64,000 nucleotides of DNA, from NCBI RefSeq assembly GCF_001399675.1, contig NZ_LJCO01000040.1, positions 47,704 to 111,703 on the forward strand. The letters are read 5' to 3'. Below the pieces are notes generated by a model. That model was not told where the DNA came from. It worked only from the letters and a program-made list of their open reading frames with translations, and did not search any database. The translations under genes were made by a program, and so were the position numbers. This DNA comes from Paenalicyclobacillus ferrooxydans (GTDB taxonomy: Bacteria; Bacillota; Bacilli; Alicyclobacillales; Alicyclobacillaceae). This document shows, piece after piece, positions 49,039 to 59,143 of the stretch (positions are counted from its first letter, which is position 1; every line of letters begins with the position of its first letter).

Positions 49039-50514
49039 TTATTGTGAAGCATCACTGCCCTGTTTGTCAACGTGACTAAGGGCTTTCTTGGCTCTCTCAA
49101 GCACCCATGGCTTGGACAGACAGGTAATGGTCAATTGAAGGTCAGGTCCATGGACCGTGCCTGAAACCGCTGCACGCACCGGCATGAACAGTTGTCTTCC
49201 TTTTACGCCAAGTTCGGATTGAATCTGTTTAAAGCGAAGGCGGCTTGCCTCCGGCGTCCATTCGGTGTCGCTTTCTGCCAGTTCCAGGTAACGTTTGACT
49301 ACTTGTCGAGCCACCGGATCGGCCAGAACTTGGAGTGCTTCCTCGTCCAATTGCATCTCAGATTCGAAGAATGTCTTCGCTAGTCCAACGAAATCTTCAG
49401 CACATGCCATCTTCTCCTGGTACAGCCCAACCACGTTCACCAGCCACTCACCGGTACCATGGGGGGGCAGTTCCCAGCCGAAACGCTCAAGTTGAACACG
49501 AACGAGATCGGTCAAGACTTCTACAGGTAATTTTTTAATATATGTAGAGGCCATCCACTGCAGTTTCTGGGTATCAAAGACGGCGCCGCTCCTTGAAACG
49601 CGATCAAGGTCAAACCTTTGAACGAGATCGTCCAAAGAAAGGAGTTCTTCCTCTCCGCCTGGCGACCACCCAAGCAATGCCAAAAAGTTGACAATTGCTT
49701 CCGGGAGATACCCTTTTTCGCGATAAACGTGCACGGGCTGAACGTTCGGGTCTCTCTTACTCAGTTTCTTTCGGTCTGAGTTGAGTACTTGCGGCAGATG
49801 TGCAAACCTTGGCTCCTCATAACCGAGCGCCCGGTACACGAGGATCTGCCATGGTGTATTCGAAAGGTGTTCCTCACCGCGAATGACATGCGTGATCTTC
49901 ATCAACGCGTCATCAACAACCACTTGAAATTGATATGTTGGGATATCATTCGACTTCATAACGACGAAGTCCGAAAGTTCATCGGTCTCGAACGATACTT
50001 CTCCGCGCACGAGGTCTTCAAAAAGAATGGTCTCACCCGGAGGAATCGCAAATCGCCAACTCGGCTTCCGCCCTTCTTGTTCAAGGGCTCTCCGTTGTTC
50101 TGTCGTCAGATGGCGACACCGACCCGAATATCGCGCAACTCTCCCGTCCTGCGCAGCGAGTTCCTTATCTGCCTGGAGTTCCTCGGGAGTACAGTAACAA
50201 GGGTAAACAGCCCCAACCTTGGCGAGGCGCGCAAGATGCTCCTGATAAATTGGGAGACGCTCTGTACAGCGGTAGGGTCCGTACTGCCCCCCTGTGTCAG
50301 GCCCTTCAGCCCACTCAAATCCAAGCCATCGAAAACCATCCAGCATCTCATCTTCGGCTCCGACCACATTGCGCTCGAGATCTGTGTCTTCGATCCGAAG
50401 GATAAATGCACCGTCATGATGTTTCGCAAATAGATAGTTAAACAGCGCAGTGCGGACGCCGCCGATATGTAAATGGCCCGTTGGGCTTGGCGCGTAGCGT
50501 ACTCTGACACTCAT
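49039..50514 (-). CDS. gltX: Glutamyl-tRNA synthetase
   Basis: Charges tRNA-Glu; in Firmicutes it usually also mischarges tRNA-Gln, which GatCAB then amidates. The 491 residues show the HIGH motif as APSPTGHLHIGGVRTA, the KMSKS-like KKLSKRD, and a Cys-rich segment (CYCTPEE, CRHL). ATG (MSVRVRYAPSPTG) lies six bases after GGGAGGG. It follows ispF by one base. Confidence 0.97.
   Translation of the reverse strand: MSVRVRYAPSPTGHLHIGGVRTALFNYLFAKHHDGAFILRIEDTDLERNVVGAEDEMLDGFRWLGFEWAEGPDTGGQYGPYRCTERLPIYQEHLARLAKVGAVYPCYCTPEELQADKELAAQDGRVARYSGRCRHLTTEQRRALEQEGRKPSWRFAIPPGETILFEDLVRGEVSFETDELSDFVVMKSNDIPTYQFQVVVDDALMKITHVIRGEEHLSNTPWQILVYRALGYEEPRFAHLPQVLNSDRKKLSKRDPNVQPVHVYREKGYLPEAIVNFLALLGWSPGGEEELLSLDDLVQRFDLDRVSRSGAVFDTQKLQWMASTYIKKLPVEVLTDLVRVQLERFGWELPPHGTGEWLVNVVGLYQEKMACAEDFVGLAKTFFESEMQLDEEALQVLADPVARQVVKRYLELAESDTEWTPEASRLRFKQIQSELGVKGRQLFMPVRAAVSGTVHGPDLQLTITCLSKPWVLERAKKALSHVDKQGSDASQ
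49041..49070 (-). promoter_or_regulatory. Sigma-A promoter for the T-box and cysS
   Basis: Reading leftward, a perfect TTGACA (inside the gltX end) is 18 bases from CACAAT. It would start transcription near the 5' end of the T-box leader, separating cysS control from gltX. Confidence 0.6.
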
Positions 50515-50515
50515 T

Positions 50516-51001
50516 TCAATCCCTCCCATGTGACGGCAGCAATAAAACGACAGCTTGGGCTGTGATGCCTTCACGCCGCCCGACGAAGCCCAGTTGTTCC
50601 ATGGTGGTCGCCTTAATTCCCACATCCCGCTCTGAGCACTGAAATGCTCCTGCAATCCGTGCCTGCATCTTTGAGACATGCGGAGCAATCTTTGGCCATT
50701 CAGCCATCACCATGATGTCCATGTTTCCAATTCGATACCCTTGTCCTCTCATGGCGAGTGCCACTTCCTCGGCAAGCTGAATGCTGTCTGCATCTTTAAA
50801 ACGGGGATCGGTATTGGGAAAATAATGACCTATATCGCCGAGCGCCAACGCGCCAAGTACAGCATCCATAACCGCATGCAGAATCACATCTGCATCAGAA
50901 TGTCCGTCAAGACCGACTGGTGATGGAATCTCGACGCCTCCGAGAACAAGCCTTCGCCCCTCCACTAGGCGATGAACGTCAAACCCTAGCCCAATACGCA
51001 T
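50516..51001 (-). CDS. ispF: MECDP synthase IspF
   Basis: 2-C-methyl-D-erythritol 2,4-cyclodiphosphate synthase of the MEP isoprenoid pathway. The 161 residues start MRIGLGFDVHRL (zinc-binding Asp and His), with the signature SDADVILHAVMDAVLGA and the C-terminal TTMEQLGFVGRREGI. It follows ispD after one base, giving the coupled ispD-ispF pair. Confidence 0.97.
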   Translation of the reverse strand: MRIGLGFDVHRLVEGRRLVLGGVEIPSPVGLDGHSDADVILHAVMDAVLGALALGDIGHYFPNTDPRFKDADSIQLAEEVALAMRGQGYRIGNMDIMVMAEWPKIAPHVSKMQARIAGAFQCSERDVGIKATTMEQLGFVGRREGITAQAVVLLLPSHGRD

Positions 51002-51002
51002 C

Positions 51003-51722
51003 TTACATACCGCCTCCCCAGCGCCGCTGTGCAAGCCATTCAGCATACTCCCAATCTGTTTGTCTGGTGATTTTCATATTTGCCTCTGTACTCAGTGTCA
51101 CCTTGACCGATTTACCCGATTGCTCCATTAACCACGCATCGTCTGTCGCCAGTGCCAGCATGTCAGATGAGGCTGCAAGGTAGACGTCTCGCATCCAGGC
51201 CCACCAAAAGACCTGCGGAGTTTCAGCGAGTATGAGCGTCTCACGTGGAATCGTCTCATCAACCAAACTGAGTCCGGCGATCCGTTTAACCGTGTCAGTG
51301 CAAGCGTGGCCTAACAGTGCTGCACCGGTTTGCGAGGCATCACGAATCACGGCTTGTACGTCCTTTGGACTGACGAAGGGACGCGCTGCGTCATGGATTA
51401 CCACGCATTCTGTGTCGCCCGGAACACTTGCACCCTTTCCAATCGACCGCAGTGCTGCCTGAACCGATTCTGACCGGGAGGCTCCTCCGACAACAATGTG
51501 GACCCCATTGAGGTCTGCTGCCTCCCGGACCATATCCGGTTCATCTTCCTTCGGAACGACCAGCCACACCTCGTCAACACCCGCATCAATCAGCGCATCG
51601 AACGACCGGCGCCATACCGGTAACCCCGCCAATTGCCTGTACTGTTTCTTTTCACCGAATCTCGATCCGCTGCCCGCAGCCAACAGAACCCCGTAAACCA
51701 ACTTTTCTCCATCCCCGTTCAC
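51003..51722 (-). CDS. ispD: CDP-ME synthase IspD
   Basis: 2-C-methyl-D-erythritol 4-phosphate cytidylyltransferase of the MEP pathway. The 239 residues contain the CTP-binding AAGSGSRFG near the N-terminus, IHDAARPFVSP, the DTVK motif and a C-terminal TDDAWLMEQSG segment. The listed start is a GTG with a poor site; a TTG at 51701 (MVYGVLLAAG) with GGAG five bases before it is a good alternative. It is followed at once by ispF and gltX. Confidence 0.94.
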   Translation of the reverse strand: MNGDGEKLVYGVLLAAGSGSRFGEKKQYRQLAGLPVWRRSFDALIDAGVDEVWLVVPKEDEPDMVREAADLNGVHIVVGGASRSESVQAALRSIGKGASVPGDTECVVIHDAARPFVSPKDVQAVIRDASQTGAALLGHACTDTVKRIAGLSLVDETIPRETLILAETPQVFWWAWMRDVYLAASSDMLALATDDAWLMEQSGKSVKVTLSTEANMKITRQTDWEYAEWLAQRRWGGGM

Positions 51723-51728
51723 CGCAAA

Positions 51729-51750
51729 GGACCGGCAGATTTGCCGGTCC
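51729..51750 (-). terminator. Hairpin between yacL and ispD
   Basis: A perfect nine-bp stem (GGACCGGCA with TGCCGGTCC) closes a four-base loop directly upstream of ispD. The T-run is only three bases, so it is a weak terminator or an mRNA-processing stem. A TACAAT with a TG extended -10 just beyond it may start ispD transcription. Confidence 0.5.
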
Positions 51751-51785
51751 CCAAGTTTGAGTCATTTTATTGTAGCACAATCGAA

Positions 51786-52892
51786 CTACAGCGCGCGTTC
51801 CAACAACTTTGGCTTGGCAAAGATCATACGACCAGCAGATGTCTGCAACACACTCGTGACGAGGACATCCACTTTTCCACCAATGTACTCGCGCCCGCCT
51901 TCTATCACAATCATCGTACCATCGTCAAGATAGGCAACGCCCTGATTGTACTCCTTGCCATCCTTAATGACCTGAACAGACAGTTCTTCGCCAGGCAACA
52001 CAATCGGCTTTAGCGCATTTGCCAAGTCATTGATGTTCAACACTTGAACGCCTTGCAGCTCGCACACCTTGTTTAAGTTAAAGTCGTTCGTCACAACCTT
52101 GCCAGCAACCTGTTTCGCAAGCCGTACCAACTTACTGTCGACTTCCTGGATATCCTCAAAATCAATTTCAAGCACTTGCACCTTGACCTTCAGTTCCTTT
52201 TGAATTCGATTCAGGACATCAAGGCCTCGCCGTCCGCGATTTCTTTTCAGTACATCAGAGGAATCCGCAATGTGCTGAAGTTCCTCCAGTACAAAAGATG
52301 GGATAACAAGCACGCCGTCGAGAAACCCGGTCTGAACCAGGTCTGCGATGCGCCCGTCAATAATGACGCTTGTATCCAAAAGTTTTGCTTCACCAACGCG
52401 GAACCCGGACCGTTTGTCTTTATCTTTGTCTTTGTCTTTATCCTTTTCCTTATCCCTTGAGCCAAGCTTCCCTGCGAACAGTGAAACAAGGTCTTCGCGC
52501 TTCGTGAATCCGATTCTCAGTCCCAGATACGCGAACAACACCCCAACGAAGAACTGCAATGCCAAGCCGACAACCGGAATGACATGAATCTCGGGTTCAA
52601 GGAGATATGCTACCAAAAGTCCGATTACCATGCCGATGGTTCCGCCGAGGAGATCGGCCAAAGACATTTTCTGAATATGCTCCTCAAGCCACTTGATAAG
52701 GGTCGTCAAATAGTTGACTAACCATGTCGTGCCGAGCAGGAACACACTGCCTCCAAGAATGGCACCAAACCATTTGAATTGGAAGGGAACTCCTTTTAGG
52801 CTGAATACATGAGCAAATAAGGCCGGTGCGAAAGCATACCCGAGAACGACGCCAATTACAACAAAAAATAACTGAACCATACGTTTGATCAT
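51786..52892 (-). CDS. yacL: PIN-TRAM domain membrane protein YacL
   Basis: A membrane-bound PIN/TRAM protein found in most Firmicutes; the enzyme activity is not established. The 368 residues have four hydrophobic segments (about 5-130), a Lys/Asp repeat linker, a PIN domain with LLDTSVIIDGRIADL and VVTNDFNLNK (acidic nuclease residues present), and a C-terminal TRAM domain. The linker comes from a hexanucleotide repeat. It lies between pssA and ispD. Confidence 0.92.
   Translation of the reverse strand: MIKRMVQLFFVVIGVVLGYAFAPALFAHVFSLKGVPFQFKWFGAILGGSVFLLGTTWLVNYLTTLIKWLEEHIQKMSLADLLGGTIGMVIGLLVAYLLEPEIHVIPVVGLALQFFVGVLFAYLGLRIGFTKREDLVSLFAGKLGSRDKEKDKDKDKDKDKRSGFRVGEAKLLDTSVIIDGRIADLVQTGFLDGVLVIPSFVLEELQHIADSSDVLKRNRGRRGLDVLNRIQKELKVKVQVLEIDFEDIQEVDSKLVRLAKQVAGKVVTNDFNLNKVCELQGVQVLNINDLANALKPIVLPGEELSVQVIKDGKEYNQGVAYLDDGTMIVIEGGREYIGGKVDVLVTSVLQTSAGRMIFAKPKLLERAL
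52413..52454. repeat. Hexanucleotide microsatellite in yacL
   Basis: Seven six-base units, mostly TTTGTC and TTTATC on the plus strand, encode alternating Lys-Asp residues between the membrane and PIN domains of YacL. Unit loss or gain keeps the reading frame, so linker length may vary among strains. Confidence 0.9.
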
Positions 52893-53096
52893 TGCCGCTC
52901 ACCTCCTACCGACATTATGGGCAAAAAGCGATGACGTTAGACCGTACATCGCCGTTTTGCCACCGTATGAGGACGAAAAACTTTGTGCCGAGCAGTGACC
53001 AAGAGTGAAGCAGTCACCATCAGCGTATGAATAGGGTCTATGGTATAAGTCCAGCCCCCAACAGACGCGCAGGTCATGTATTGGGGTGTTGCAACA

Positions 53097-53125
53097 AGTG
53101 TACCATCGTCAAGCCGCAGCGTCAA
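53097..53125 (-). promoter_or_regulatory. Sigma-A promoter of yacL
   Basis: Reading leftward, TTGACG and TACACT are 17 bases apart, just after the pssA terminator. It leaves a leader of about 200 bases before yacL. The pssA-yacL gap holds these two signals and no convincing gene. Confidence 0.7.
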
Positions 53126-53150
53126 AAGCCTGCTCTTTGCGGGCAAAGAC

Positions 53151-53195
53151 GAAAACACTCCGATTCACGGGTCTTTTCCTCCCGTTTCCTCGGAG
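53151..53195 (-). terminator. Terminator after pssA
   Basis: Reading leftward, CTCCGA pairs with TCGGAG, with an inner CGGG/CCCG stem, followed by TGTTTTC. It ends the radA-disA-pssA transcript. Confidence 0.6.
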
Positions 53196-53241
53196 CAGTT
53201 CGGACAATAGATTGAAAACTTTACAAGATGTCAATTTCGAG

Positions 53242-53970
53242 CTACGACTCATTGCTGTGAACTGCCTCAGATTCCAGGTCCTCATCAATCCGCCGGCGAC
53301 GTTTACTGATAAATCTCCATACGCCGTAGAGGGCATAGACAGCCAGCGGTATAAAGATCAAACGGTTGACAGCAGAGTGTTGATAGCGGAATACAACCAC
53401 GACAATGATGGCAAGCAGTGGCACGACGACGATCGCGGACCTTGGGAAGGCGACCTTCTTAAAATTCGGATAGCGAACGCGGCTCACCATCAGGACTGCA
53501 AGCAAGACCATCGCAACTGGCAAGACACTGCTCGCCTGTTGGATTAAATTCTGATAAAGGGCCATGGTTGCAAGAATTCCACCCGCGGCAGTAATCGGGA
53601 GCCCAATGAAATACTTCGTCGAAGACCGCTGGACATTAAACCGGGCGAGGCGGAGCGCACCTGCTATGGGGAACATCACCGCTATCACGATGCCGATGAA
53701 TCCTTCGTACTGCAACATCGACTGGTACATAATGAAGGCGGGTGCCACGCCAAAGGTGACAATGTCAGATAATGAGTCCAGTTCCTTTCCAAAGGCACTC
53801 TCTGCGCGAAGCCACCGTGCAACGCGCCCATCCAAACCGTCAAGAACCATGCCGATGACAACCAGCAACGCTGCATCCGCAGTGCGTCCGTTCACCGTCA
53901 GCATCAGCGCAATGATCCCAAGAATCAGATTTCCGACAGTTAACAAGCTTGGAATGAATTTTGTAAACAA
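53242..53970 (-). CDS. pssA: CDP-diacylglycerol-serine O-phosphatidyltransferase
   Basis: Makes phosphatidylserine, the precursor of phosphatidylethanolamine. The CDP-alcohol phosphotransferase motif DGLDGRVAR ... G...D...D is intact near residues 44-70. The 242 residues have six to eight hydrophobic segments and a basic tail. The start is a TTG after AAGGGGG. Bacillus has pssA elsewhere, next to ybfM-psd; here it lies between disA and yacL. No decarboxylase (psd) gene is in the window. Confidence 0.93.
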   Translation of the reverse strand: MFTKFIPSLLTVGNLILGIIALMLTVNGRTADAALLVVIGMVLDGLDGRVARWLRAESAFGKELDSLSDIVTFGVAPAFIMYQSMLQYEGFIGIVIAVMFPIAGALRLARFNVQRSSTKYFIGLPITAAGGILATMALYQNLIQQASSVLPVAMVLLAVLMVSRVRYPNFKKVAFPRSAIVVVPLLAIIVVVVFRYQHSAVNRLIFIPLAVYALYGVWRFISKRRRRIDEDLESEAVHSNES

Positions 53971-54002
53971 AGGTCATCCCCCTTGTAGTAAACACGAGAC
54001 AA

Positions 54003-55082
54003 TTAGATGTGCCGGTCAATGAAGACCTGTTCCTGAATCCGCTTCAGGCCGTCCTTGATAGCTCTGGCCCGGACACTTCCAATTCCTTCGACTTCGACCA
54101 ACTCATCCGTCGACGCCGCCAGTATTTTTGGCAGGAACTTAAAATGACCCACCAGGTTCTCAATCACGGGCTGAGGCAGTCTGGTGATTCGGCTTAGAAT
54201 ACGGTACCCCTTGGATACGACAGGCTCATCTGCCAGATTGGCCACATTGACATATCCGATAATCTTAGCTAACACCGCCCCGTCAAGCAAGGCGTCAGAA
54301 GCGAGTTCATGTAATTCAGTCAGAACTTGGTGCGGCGTTTGATCGGGCCGAAGAGCCGCGTAATCCTTGACCAAAAGGTATGCTTCCTCATCCACTTTTG
54401 CAACCAGTTCTTCCAACTGCATGCTGATGAGACGCCCCTCGGTGCCGAGTTCTGTGATGTACCGTTTGATTTCGGCCTTAATCCTCAGAACCATTTCGAC
54501 TCGCTGCAACACCATTGTGACCTCTTGCAGTGTAACGAGTTCCTCGAACTCCAAAGCGCTGAGATTGGTGAGAGCCTGGTCGAGTACAGACTTGTATTTT
54601 TCCACAGTTTGCATCGCTTGATTGGCCTTAGTGAGGATCACGCCAATATCACGCAGCGCATATTTGTAGTTTCCATGGTACAGCGTAATGACGTTTCTTC
54701 GCTGTGATATACAAATAACAAGTTGACCTGTCTGCTTTGCCACGCGTTCTGCGGTGCGATGTCTTGTGCCTGTTTCCGACGTCGGAATCGACGGGTCGGG
54801 GCTCAGGTTTGTGTTTGCGTGCAACACTCGTTTTAAGTCTTCACTGATAACAATCGCGCCATCCATTTTGGCCAACTCATATAAATGCGATGGTGTCAAA
54901 TCGCATTGTATCGGGAACCCGCCATCCACCAATTTTAACACAGCATCCGTGGCACCAACGACAATGAGCCCGCCCGTCTTGGCGCGCAGGATGTTCTCAA
55001 TCCCTTCGCGCAGGTTTGTCCCTGGCGCTACCGTGCGAAGGATCTTGGTGATTGTTGCCTCCCTTGCAGTCTCCTCACGCAT
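54003..55082 (-). CDS. disA: DNA-integrity-scanning diadenylate cyclase DisA
   Basis: DisA scans DNA, pauses at branched structures and makes c-di-AMP, delaying sporulation when DNA is damaged. The 359 residues have the DAC domain at the N-terminus with DGA (74-76) and RHR (107-109), a helical spine, and a C-terminal helix-hairpin-helix DNA-binding domain (VEVEGIGSVRARAIKDGL). Full length. It follows radA, its known partner, by 53 bases. Confidence 0.97.
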   Translation of the reverse strand: MREETAREATITKILRTVAPGTNLREGIENILRAKTGGLIVVGATDAVLKLVDGGFPIQCDLTPSHLYELAKMDGAIVISEDLKRVLHANTNLSPDPSIPTSETGTRHRTAERVAKQTGQLVICISQRRNVITLYHGNYKYALRDIGVILTKANQAMQTVEKYKSVLDQALTNLSALEFEELVTLQEVTMVLQRVEMVLRIKAEIKRYITELGTEGRLISMQLEELVAKVDEEAYLLVKDYAALRPDQTPHQVLTELHELASDALLDGAVLAKIIGYVNVANLADEPVVSKGYRILSRITRLPQPVIENLVGHFKFLPKILAASTDELVEVEGIGSVRARAIKDGLKRIQEQVFIDRHI

Positions 55083-55135
55083 CCATCCACCCCAACAATC
55101 TGCAATCGGCTCTCAGTACCTTGCATGCGGCCTTG

Positions 55136-56503
55136 TCAGAACACTAATTTCATAGCCTCAGCGACACTAGATATGCCAACGACTTCTATGGTTCCTGACG
55201 TCTTCAAACCGCGAAGTCCGTGCCGAGGAACGATACACCGCTTAAACCCAAGCTTATCCGCCTCTTTAATCCGTTGCTCGAGCTTCGATACCGACCGGAC
55301 CTCACCCGTCAGCCCGACTTCTCCAATCAGGACGTCGGATGAAGAAAGTGGCAGGTCTCGCAAACTGGAGGCGATAGCAATGGCAATACCAAGGTCCGCG
55401 GCAGGTTCGTCCACGCGAACTCCTCCCGCAAAATTCACGTAGGCGTCTGAAGTCTGTAATCGAAGCCCGATCCGTTTCTCGAGCACGGCGAGGATCAGAC
55501 TGACGCGGTTTGCATCGGCACCCGTAGTCATTCGCCGGGGTGTGACAAAACTCGTTGGTGCAACTAGAGCCTGCACCTCGAGCAATATCGGGCGAGATCC
55601 TTCTACGGCTGCCACAACAGACGACCCTGCCGCAGACTCTGACCGTTCTGACAGGAACATCTCCGACGGGTTTGCCACCTGCTCAAGACCTGCTTCTTTC
55701 ATTTCAAAAATTGCAATTTCATTGGTTGATCCAAAACGATTCTTTACAGCACGCAAGATGCGGTAAGAATGGTGCCGATCTCCTTCAAAGTATAGTACCG
55801 CGTCCACCATGTGTTCAAGCATCCTCGGCCCCGCCAGGTTGCCCTCCTTGGTTACATGTCCAACGATAAAAGTGGCGATGTTCAACTGCTTTGCCACACG
55901 AAGCAGGACACCTGTGCACTCCCGGACTTGAGAGACAGAACCCGGAGCTGATGCCAGTGCTGGTCGATAGACGGTTTGTATGGAGTCAATGATCACGAAG
56001 TCCGGCTTCATGTCTTCGAGCACCATCACAATGTGGTCCATGTCGGTCTCGGACAGGACATGAAGGTCCTGATGCGTCGCATCCAACCGCTCGGCCCGAA
56101 GTTTCAGCTGTGTCGCAGACTCTTCACCGGAAACGTACAACACGCGGTGACCGTGTTTCGCCAGTTCATAGGAAGATTGAAGTAACAAGGTGGACTTACC
56201 GATACCGGGATCGCCGCCAATCAACACCAGCGACCCTGGCACGACTCCTCCGCCCAACACCCGATTGTACTCAGAAATTCCCGTAGATATGCGTTGCTCT
56301 TGCTGTGAAGGGATTTGTGTGATAGGTAATGCTCGAGTGGTTCCCGCTAAACCATGCGCAGAACCCTGCATGCCTTTCGACGCTGGACCTGACCACTCTT
56401 CGACAAATGTGTTCCATTCCTGACATTGCGGGCAGCGACCATTCCATTTTGGCGATTCGTACCCACAACTCTGGCAAACAAACCGGGTAAGGGATTTCGG
56501 CAT
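55136..56503 (-). CDS. radA: DNA repair protein RadA (Sms)
   Basis: RadA is a DnaB-like branch-migration helicase in recombination that also limits DisA activity. The 455 residues show the four-Cys zinc finger ([18 protein letters not shown], 10-27), Walker [11 protein letters not shown], the RadA-specific KNRFGS motif, and a C-terminal Lon-like domain ([20 protein letters not shown]). Start is an ATG. It follows clpC after a terminator. Confidence 0.97.
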   Translation of the reverse strand: MPKSLTRFVCQSCGYESPKWNGRCPQCQEWNTFVEEWSGPASKGMQGSAHGLAGTTRALPITQIPSQQEQRISTGISEYNRVLGGGVVPGSLVLIGGDPGIGKSTLLLQSSYELAKHGHRVLYVSGEESATQLKLRAERLDATHQDLHVLSETDMDHIVMVLEDMKPDFVIIDSIQTVYRPALASAPGSVSQVRECTGVLLRVAKQLNIATFIVGHVTKEGNLAGPRMLEHMVDAVLYFEGDRHHSYRILRAVKNRFGSTNEIAIFEMKEAGLEQVANPSEMFLSERSESAAGSSVVAAVEGSRPILLEVQALVAPTSFVTPRRMTTGADANRVSLILAVLEKRIGLRLQTSDAYVNFAGGVRVDEPAADLGIAIAIASSLRDLPLSSSDVLIGEVGLTGEVRSVSKLEQRIKEADKLGFKRCIVPRHGLRGLKTSGTIEVVGISSVAEAMKLVF

Positions 56504-56612
56504 TCTCTGCTCTCCTAGCTAAACAATCCAATGTGCCCCCATCATACCCGAATCACGGAGGCGGTCAACTGTTTAGAGAAGAAAACAAGTAACACCAGAG
56601 ACAAATTCCACA

Positions 56613-56660
56613 AAATCAGGGGGCCGCCCAAAGTCAAATACCCTTCGGTACAGCCCCCTG
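56613..56660 (-). terminator. Terminator between clpC and radA
   Basis: An eight-bp outer stem (CAGGGGGC with GCCCCCTG) encloses an inner TACC/GGTA hairpin and is followed leftward by ATTTTG. It ends the ctsR-clpC operon. Confidence 0.65.
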
Positions 56661-56701
56661 TCTTCTGTCGCTTCACACGTCGTAAGCGATGAATCTAAGG
56701 G

Positions 56702-59143
56702 TTACTTCACGGCCGCCTTCGAGCGAGTGGTCTGGCGAATCGTGAGCCCATTATCCCCTGCATCGATCTCGACGGTGTCACCGCGCTTCACACTTCCGGT
56801 CAACAACGCCTCGGACAATCCGTCCTCGATATGCCTCTGAATGGCACGCTTGAGAGGTCGCGCGCCGTACTGAGGATCGAACCCTTCTTTCGCCAGGAAC
56901 TTCTTCGCATCCTCTGTTAGGGTGAAGCGGATGTCCTGCTCCTGGAGGCGCTTCTGCAATTCTTGCACCATCAGATCAACAATTTGACCAATCTGGGATT
57001 CGTCGAGTGGATGGAAGACAATCATCTCGTCGATCCGATTCAAAAACTCCGGTCGAAACTGCTTTCTCAATTCTTCCATTACGCGTGTTTTCATGTCCTC
57101 GTACTGCGACGAGTTATCCGGCTTAAATCCGAGCGATCCGCCCTTGCGAATCATCTCCGCCCCGGCATTAGACGTCATGATGATGACGGTGTTTCGGAAG
57201 TCCACGGTCCGACCCTTGCCATCCGTCAGCCGCCCGTCATCAAGTACCTGCAGAAGGATGTTAAACACTTCTGGATGAGCCTTCTCGACCTCATCAAGGA
57301 GTACCACAGAATACGGTTTGCGGCGAACCTTCTCTGTCAACTGCCCACCCTCGTCGTATCCCACATATCCTGGAGGTGAACCGACCAACCGCGAGGTAGT
57401 ATGGCGCTCCATGTACTCCGACATGTCAATGCGAATCATGGCATCCTCGTCACCGAACATCGACTCTGCCAGTGCGCGAGCCAGCTCCGTCTTACCGACA
57501 CCTGTCGGGCCAAGAAAGATAAATGAACCGATCGGACGTTTCGGATCCTTCAGTCCAGCCCGGGCGCGGCGAATGGCACGGGAAACTGCCGCGACGGCTT
57601 CTTCCTGACCTATCACTCGGCTGTGCAAGAGCGATTCCATGTTCATCAGCCGTTCGGACTCTTCCTGTTGCAGCTGTTTCACAGGAATCCCGGTCCACGC
57701 AGCGACAATGTGTGCGATGTCTTCGCTGCCGACCTTGACATCGTTGTTTTCCTGCGTCCGCTTCCACTCTGTCTTGCGGCTCTCAAGCTCTTTCCGCAGC
57801 ATTTGTTCGTCGTCACGAAGCGAAGCCGCTTTTTCGAACTCTTGTCCCTGGACGGCGGCATCCTTTTCGTTGCGAACCTTTTCCAACTGCGATTCGAGTT
57901 CTTTCAAATTCGGGGGTGGAGTGTGGCTTTGCAGACGCACTCTGGATGCTGCCTCGTCAATTAGATCGATCGCCTTGTCTGGGAGGAAACGGTCAGGAAT
58001 GTAGCGATCCGATAACTGCACGGCTGACTCAAGTGCAGCGTCTGTGATTTTCACTCGGTGGTGCGCTTCGTAACGGTCACGCAAACCCTTGAGAATCTCA
58101 ATGGCTTCTTCGGCTGTCGGTTGATCAACCGTAATCGGCTGGAACCGTCGTTCAAGCGCAGCGTCCTTTTCAATGTGTTTCCGATATTCATCAAGAGTCG
58201 TCGCGCCAATGCACTGCAGTTCGCCTCTGGCAAGTGCCGGCTTCAGGATATTCGATGCGTCGATGGCACCCTCTGCCCCGCCGGCACCAATCAAGGTGTG
58301 CAACTCATCAATAAAGAGAATGACGTTTCCGGCATGGCGGATTTCCTCTGTGATCTTCTTCAGTCGATCCTCGAATTCACCGCGGTATTTGGTTCCAGCA
58401 ACGACCGTTCCCATATCAAGCACCATAACGCGCTTATTTCGCAGCGTTTCGGGAATGTCACCGTTGATGATCCGCTGTGCCAGACCTTCCGCAATCGCCG
58501 TCTTACCTACACCAGGTTCACCAATCAGAACTGGGTTGTTCTTGGTACGTCTCGAAAGGACCTGGATCACGCGTTCGATCTCGTTGCTGCGGCCAATCAC
58601 CGGATCGAGCTTGCCGTCGCGAGCCATTTGCGTGAGGTCGCGGGCGAGGGAGTCCAGGGTAGGCGTCCCGGCAGACGAGTCCTTGTCTGTGCCGGTTTCT
58701 GCCACATCTCCACCAAGGAGCTGCAACACCTGCTGCCGCGCTTTACTCAGACTTACATTCAGGTTGGCGAGCACACGAGCGGCGACGCCCTCCCCCTCAC
58801 GAATCAACCCGAGAAGGATGTGTTCAGTTCCAACATAAGTATGATTGAGCTTTCTTGCCTCATCAATGGACAGCTCGATGACCTTCTTAGCGCGAGGTGT
58901 GTAGGTCATGGCCCCTGTCTGACTTTGACCGGTCCCGATAATCTTTTCGACCTCAGCTTGAACTTTGTCGGTACTGACCCCAAGGGACTGCAATGCCTTT
59001 GCAGCGATGCCGTCTCCCTCACGCACGAGCCCAAGGAGAATATGCTCTGTCCCAACGCCAGGGTGGCGCAGCCGACTGGCTTCTTCTTGCGCGAGAGCCA
59101 ACACCTTTTGCGCACGTTCTGTAAATCGTGTGTACATGTTCAC
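56702..59143 (-). CDS. clpC: ATP-dependent Clp protease ATPase ClpC
   Basis: ClpC unfolds substrates for ClpP, including proteins marked by arginine phosphorylation. The 813 residues have two N-terminal Clp repeats (1-150), Walker [10 protein letters not shown] in the first AAA+ module, a UVR/coiled-coil middle domain that binds MecA or McsB, and Walker [10 protein letters not shown] in the second module. The start GTG overlaps the mcsB stop (GTGA); an ATG two codons later is also plausible. clpP is not in the window. Confidence 0.98.
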   Translation of the reverse strand: MNMYTRFTERAQKVLALAQEEASRLRHPGVGTEHILLGLVREGDGIAAKALQSLGVSTDKVQAEVEKIIGTGQSQTGAMTYTPRAKKVIELSIDEARKLNHTYVGTEHILLGLIREGEGVAARVLANLNVSLSKARQQVLQLLGGDVAETGTDKDSSAGTPTLDSLARDLTQMARDGKLDPVIGRSNEIERVIQVLSRRTKNNPVLIGEPGVGKTAIAEGLAQRIINGDIPETLRNKRVMVLDMGTVVAGTKYRGEFEDRLKKITEEIRHAGNVILFIDELHTLIGAGGAEGAIDASNILKPALARGELQCIGATTLDEYRKHIEKDAALERRFQPITVDQPTAEEAIEILKGLRDRYEAHHRVKITDAALESAVQLSDRYIPDRFLPDKAIDLIDEAASRVRLQSHTPPPNLKELESQLEKVRNEKDAAVQGQEFEKAASLRDDEQMLRKELESRKTEWKRTQENNDVKVGSEDIAHIVAAWTGIPVKQLQQEESERLMNMESLLHSRVIGQEEAVAAVSRAIRRARAGLKDPKRPIGSFIFLGPTGVGKTELARALAESMFGDEDAMIRIDMSEYMERHTTSRLVGSPPGYVGYDEGGQLTEKVRRKPYSVVLLDEVEKAHPEVFNILLQVLDDGRLTDGKGRTVDFRNTVIIMTSNAGAEMIRKGGSLGFKPDNSSQYEDMKTRVMEELRKQFRPEFLNRIDEMIVFHPLDESQIGQIVDLMVQELQKRLQEQDIRFTLTEDAKKFLAKEGFDPQYGARPLKRAIQRHIEDGLSEALLTGSVKRGDTVEIDAGDNGLTIRQTTRSKAAVK

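Noticed and set aside
52937..53158. A 73-codon minus-strand frame between pssA and yacL
   Set aside because: Its start lies in the terminator stem and its 5' part contains the yacL promoter, so it is better read as non-coding.
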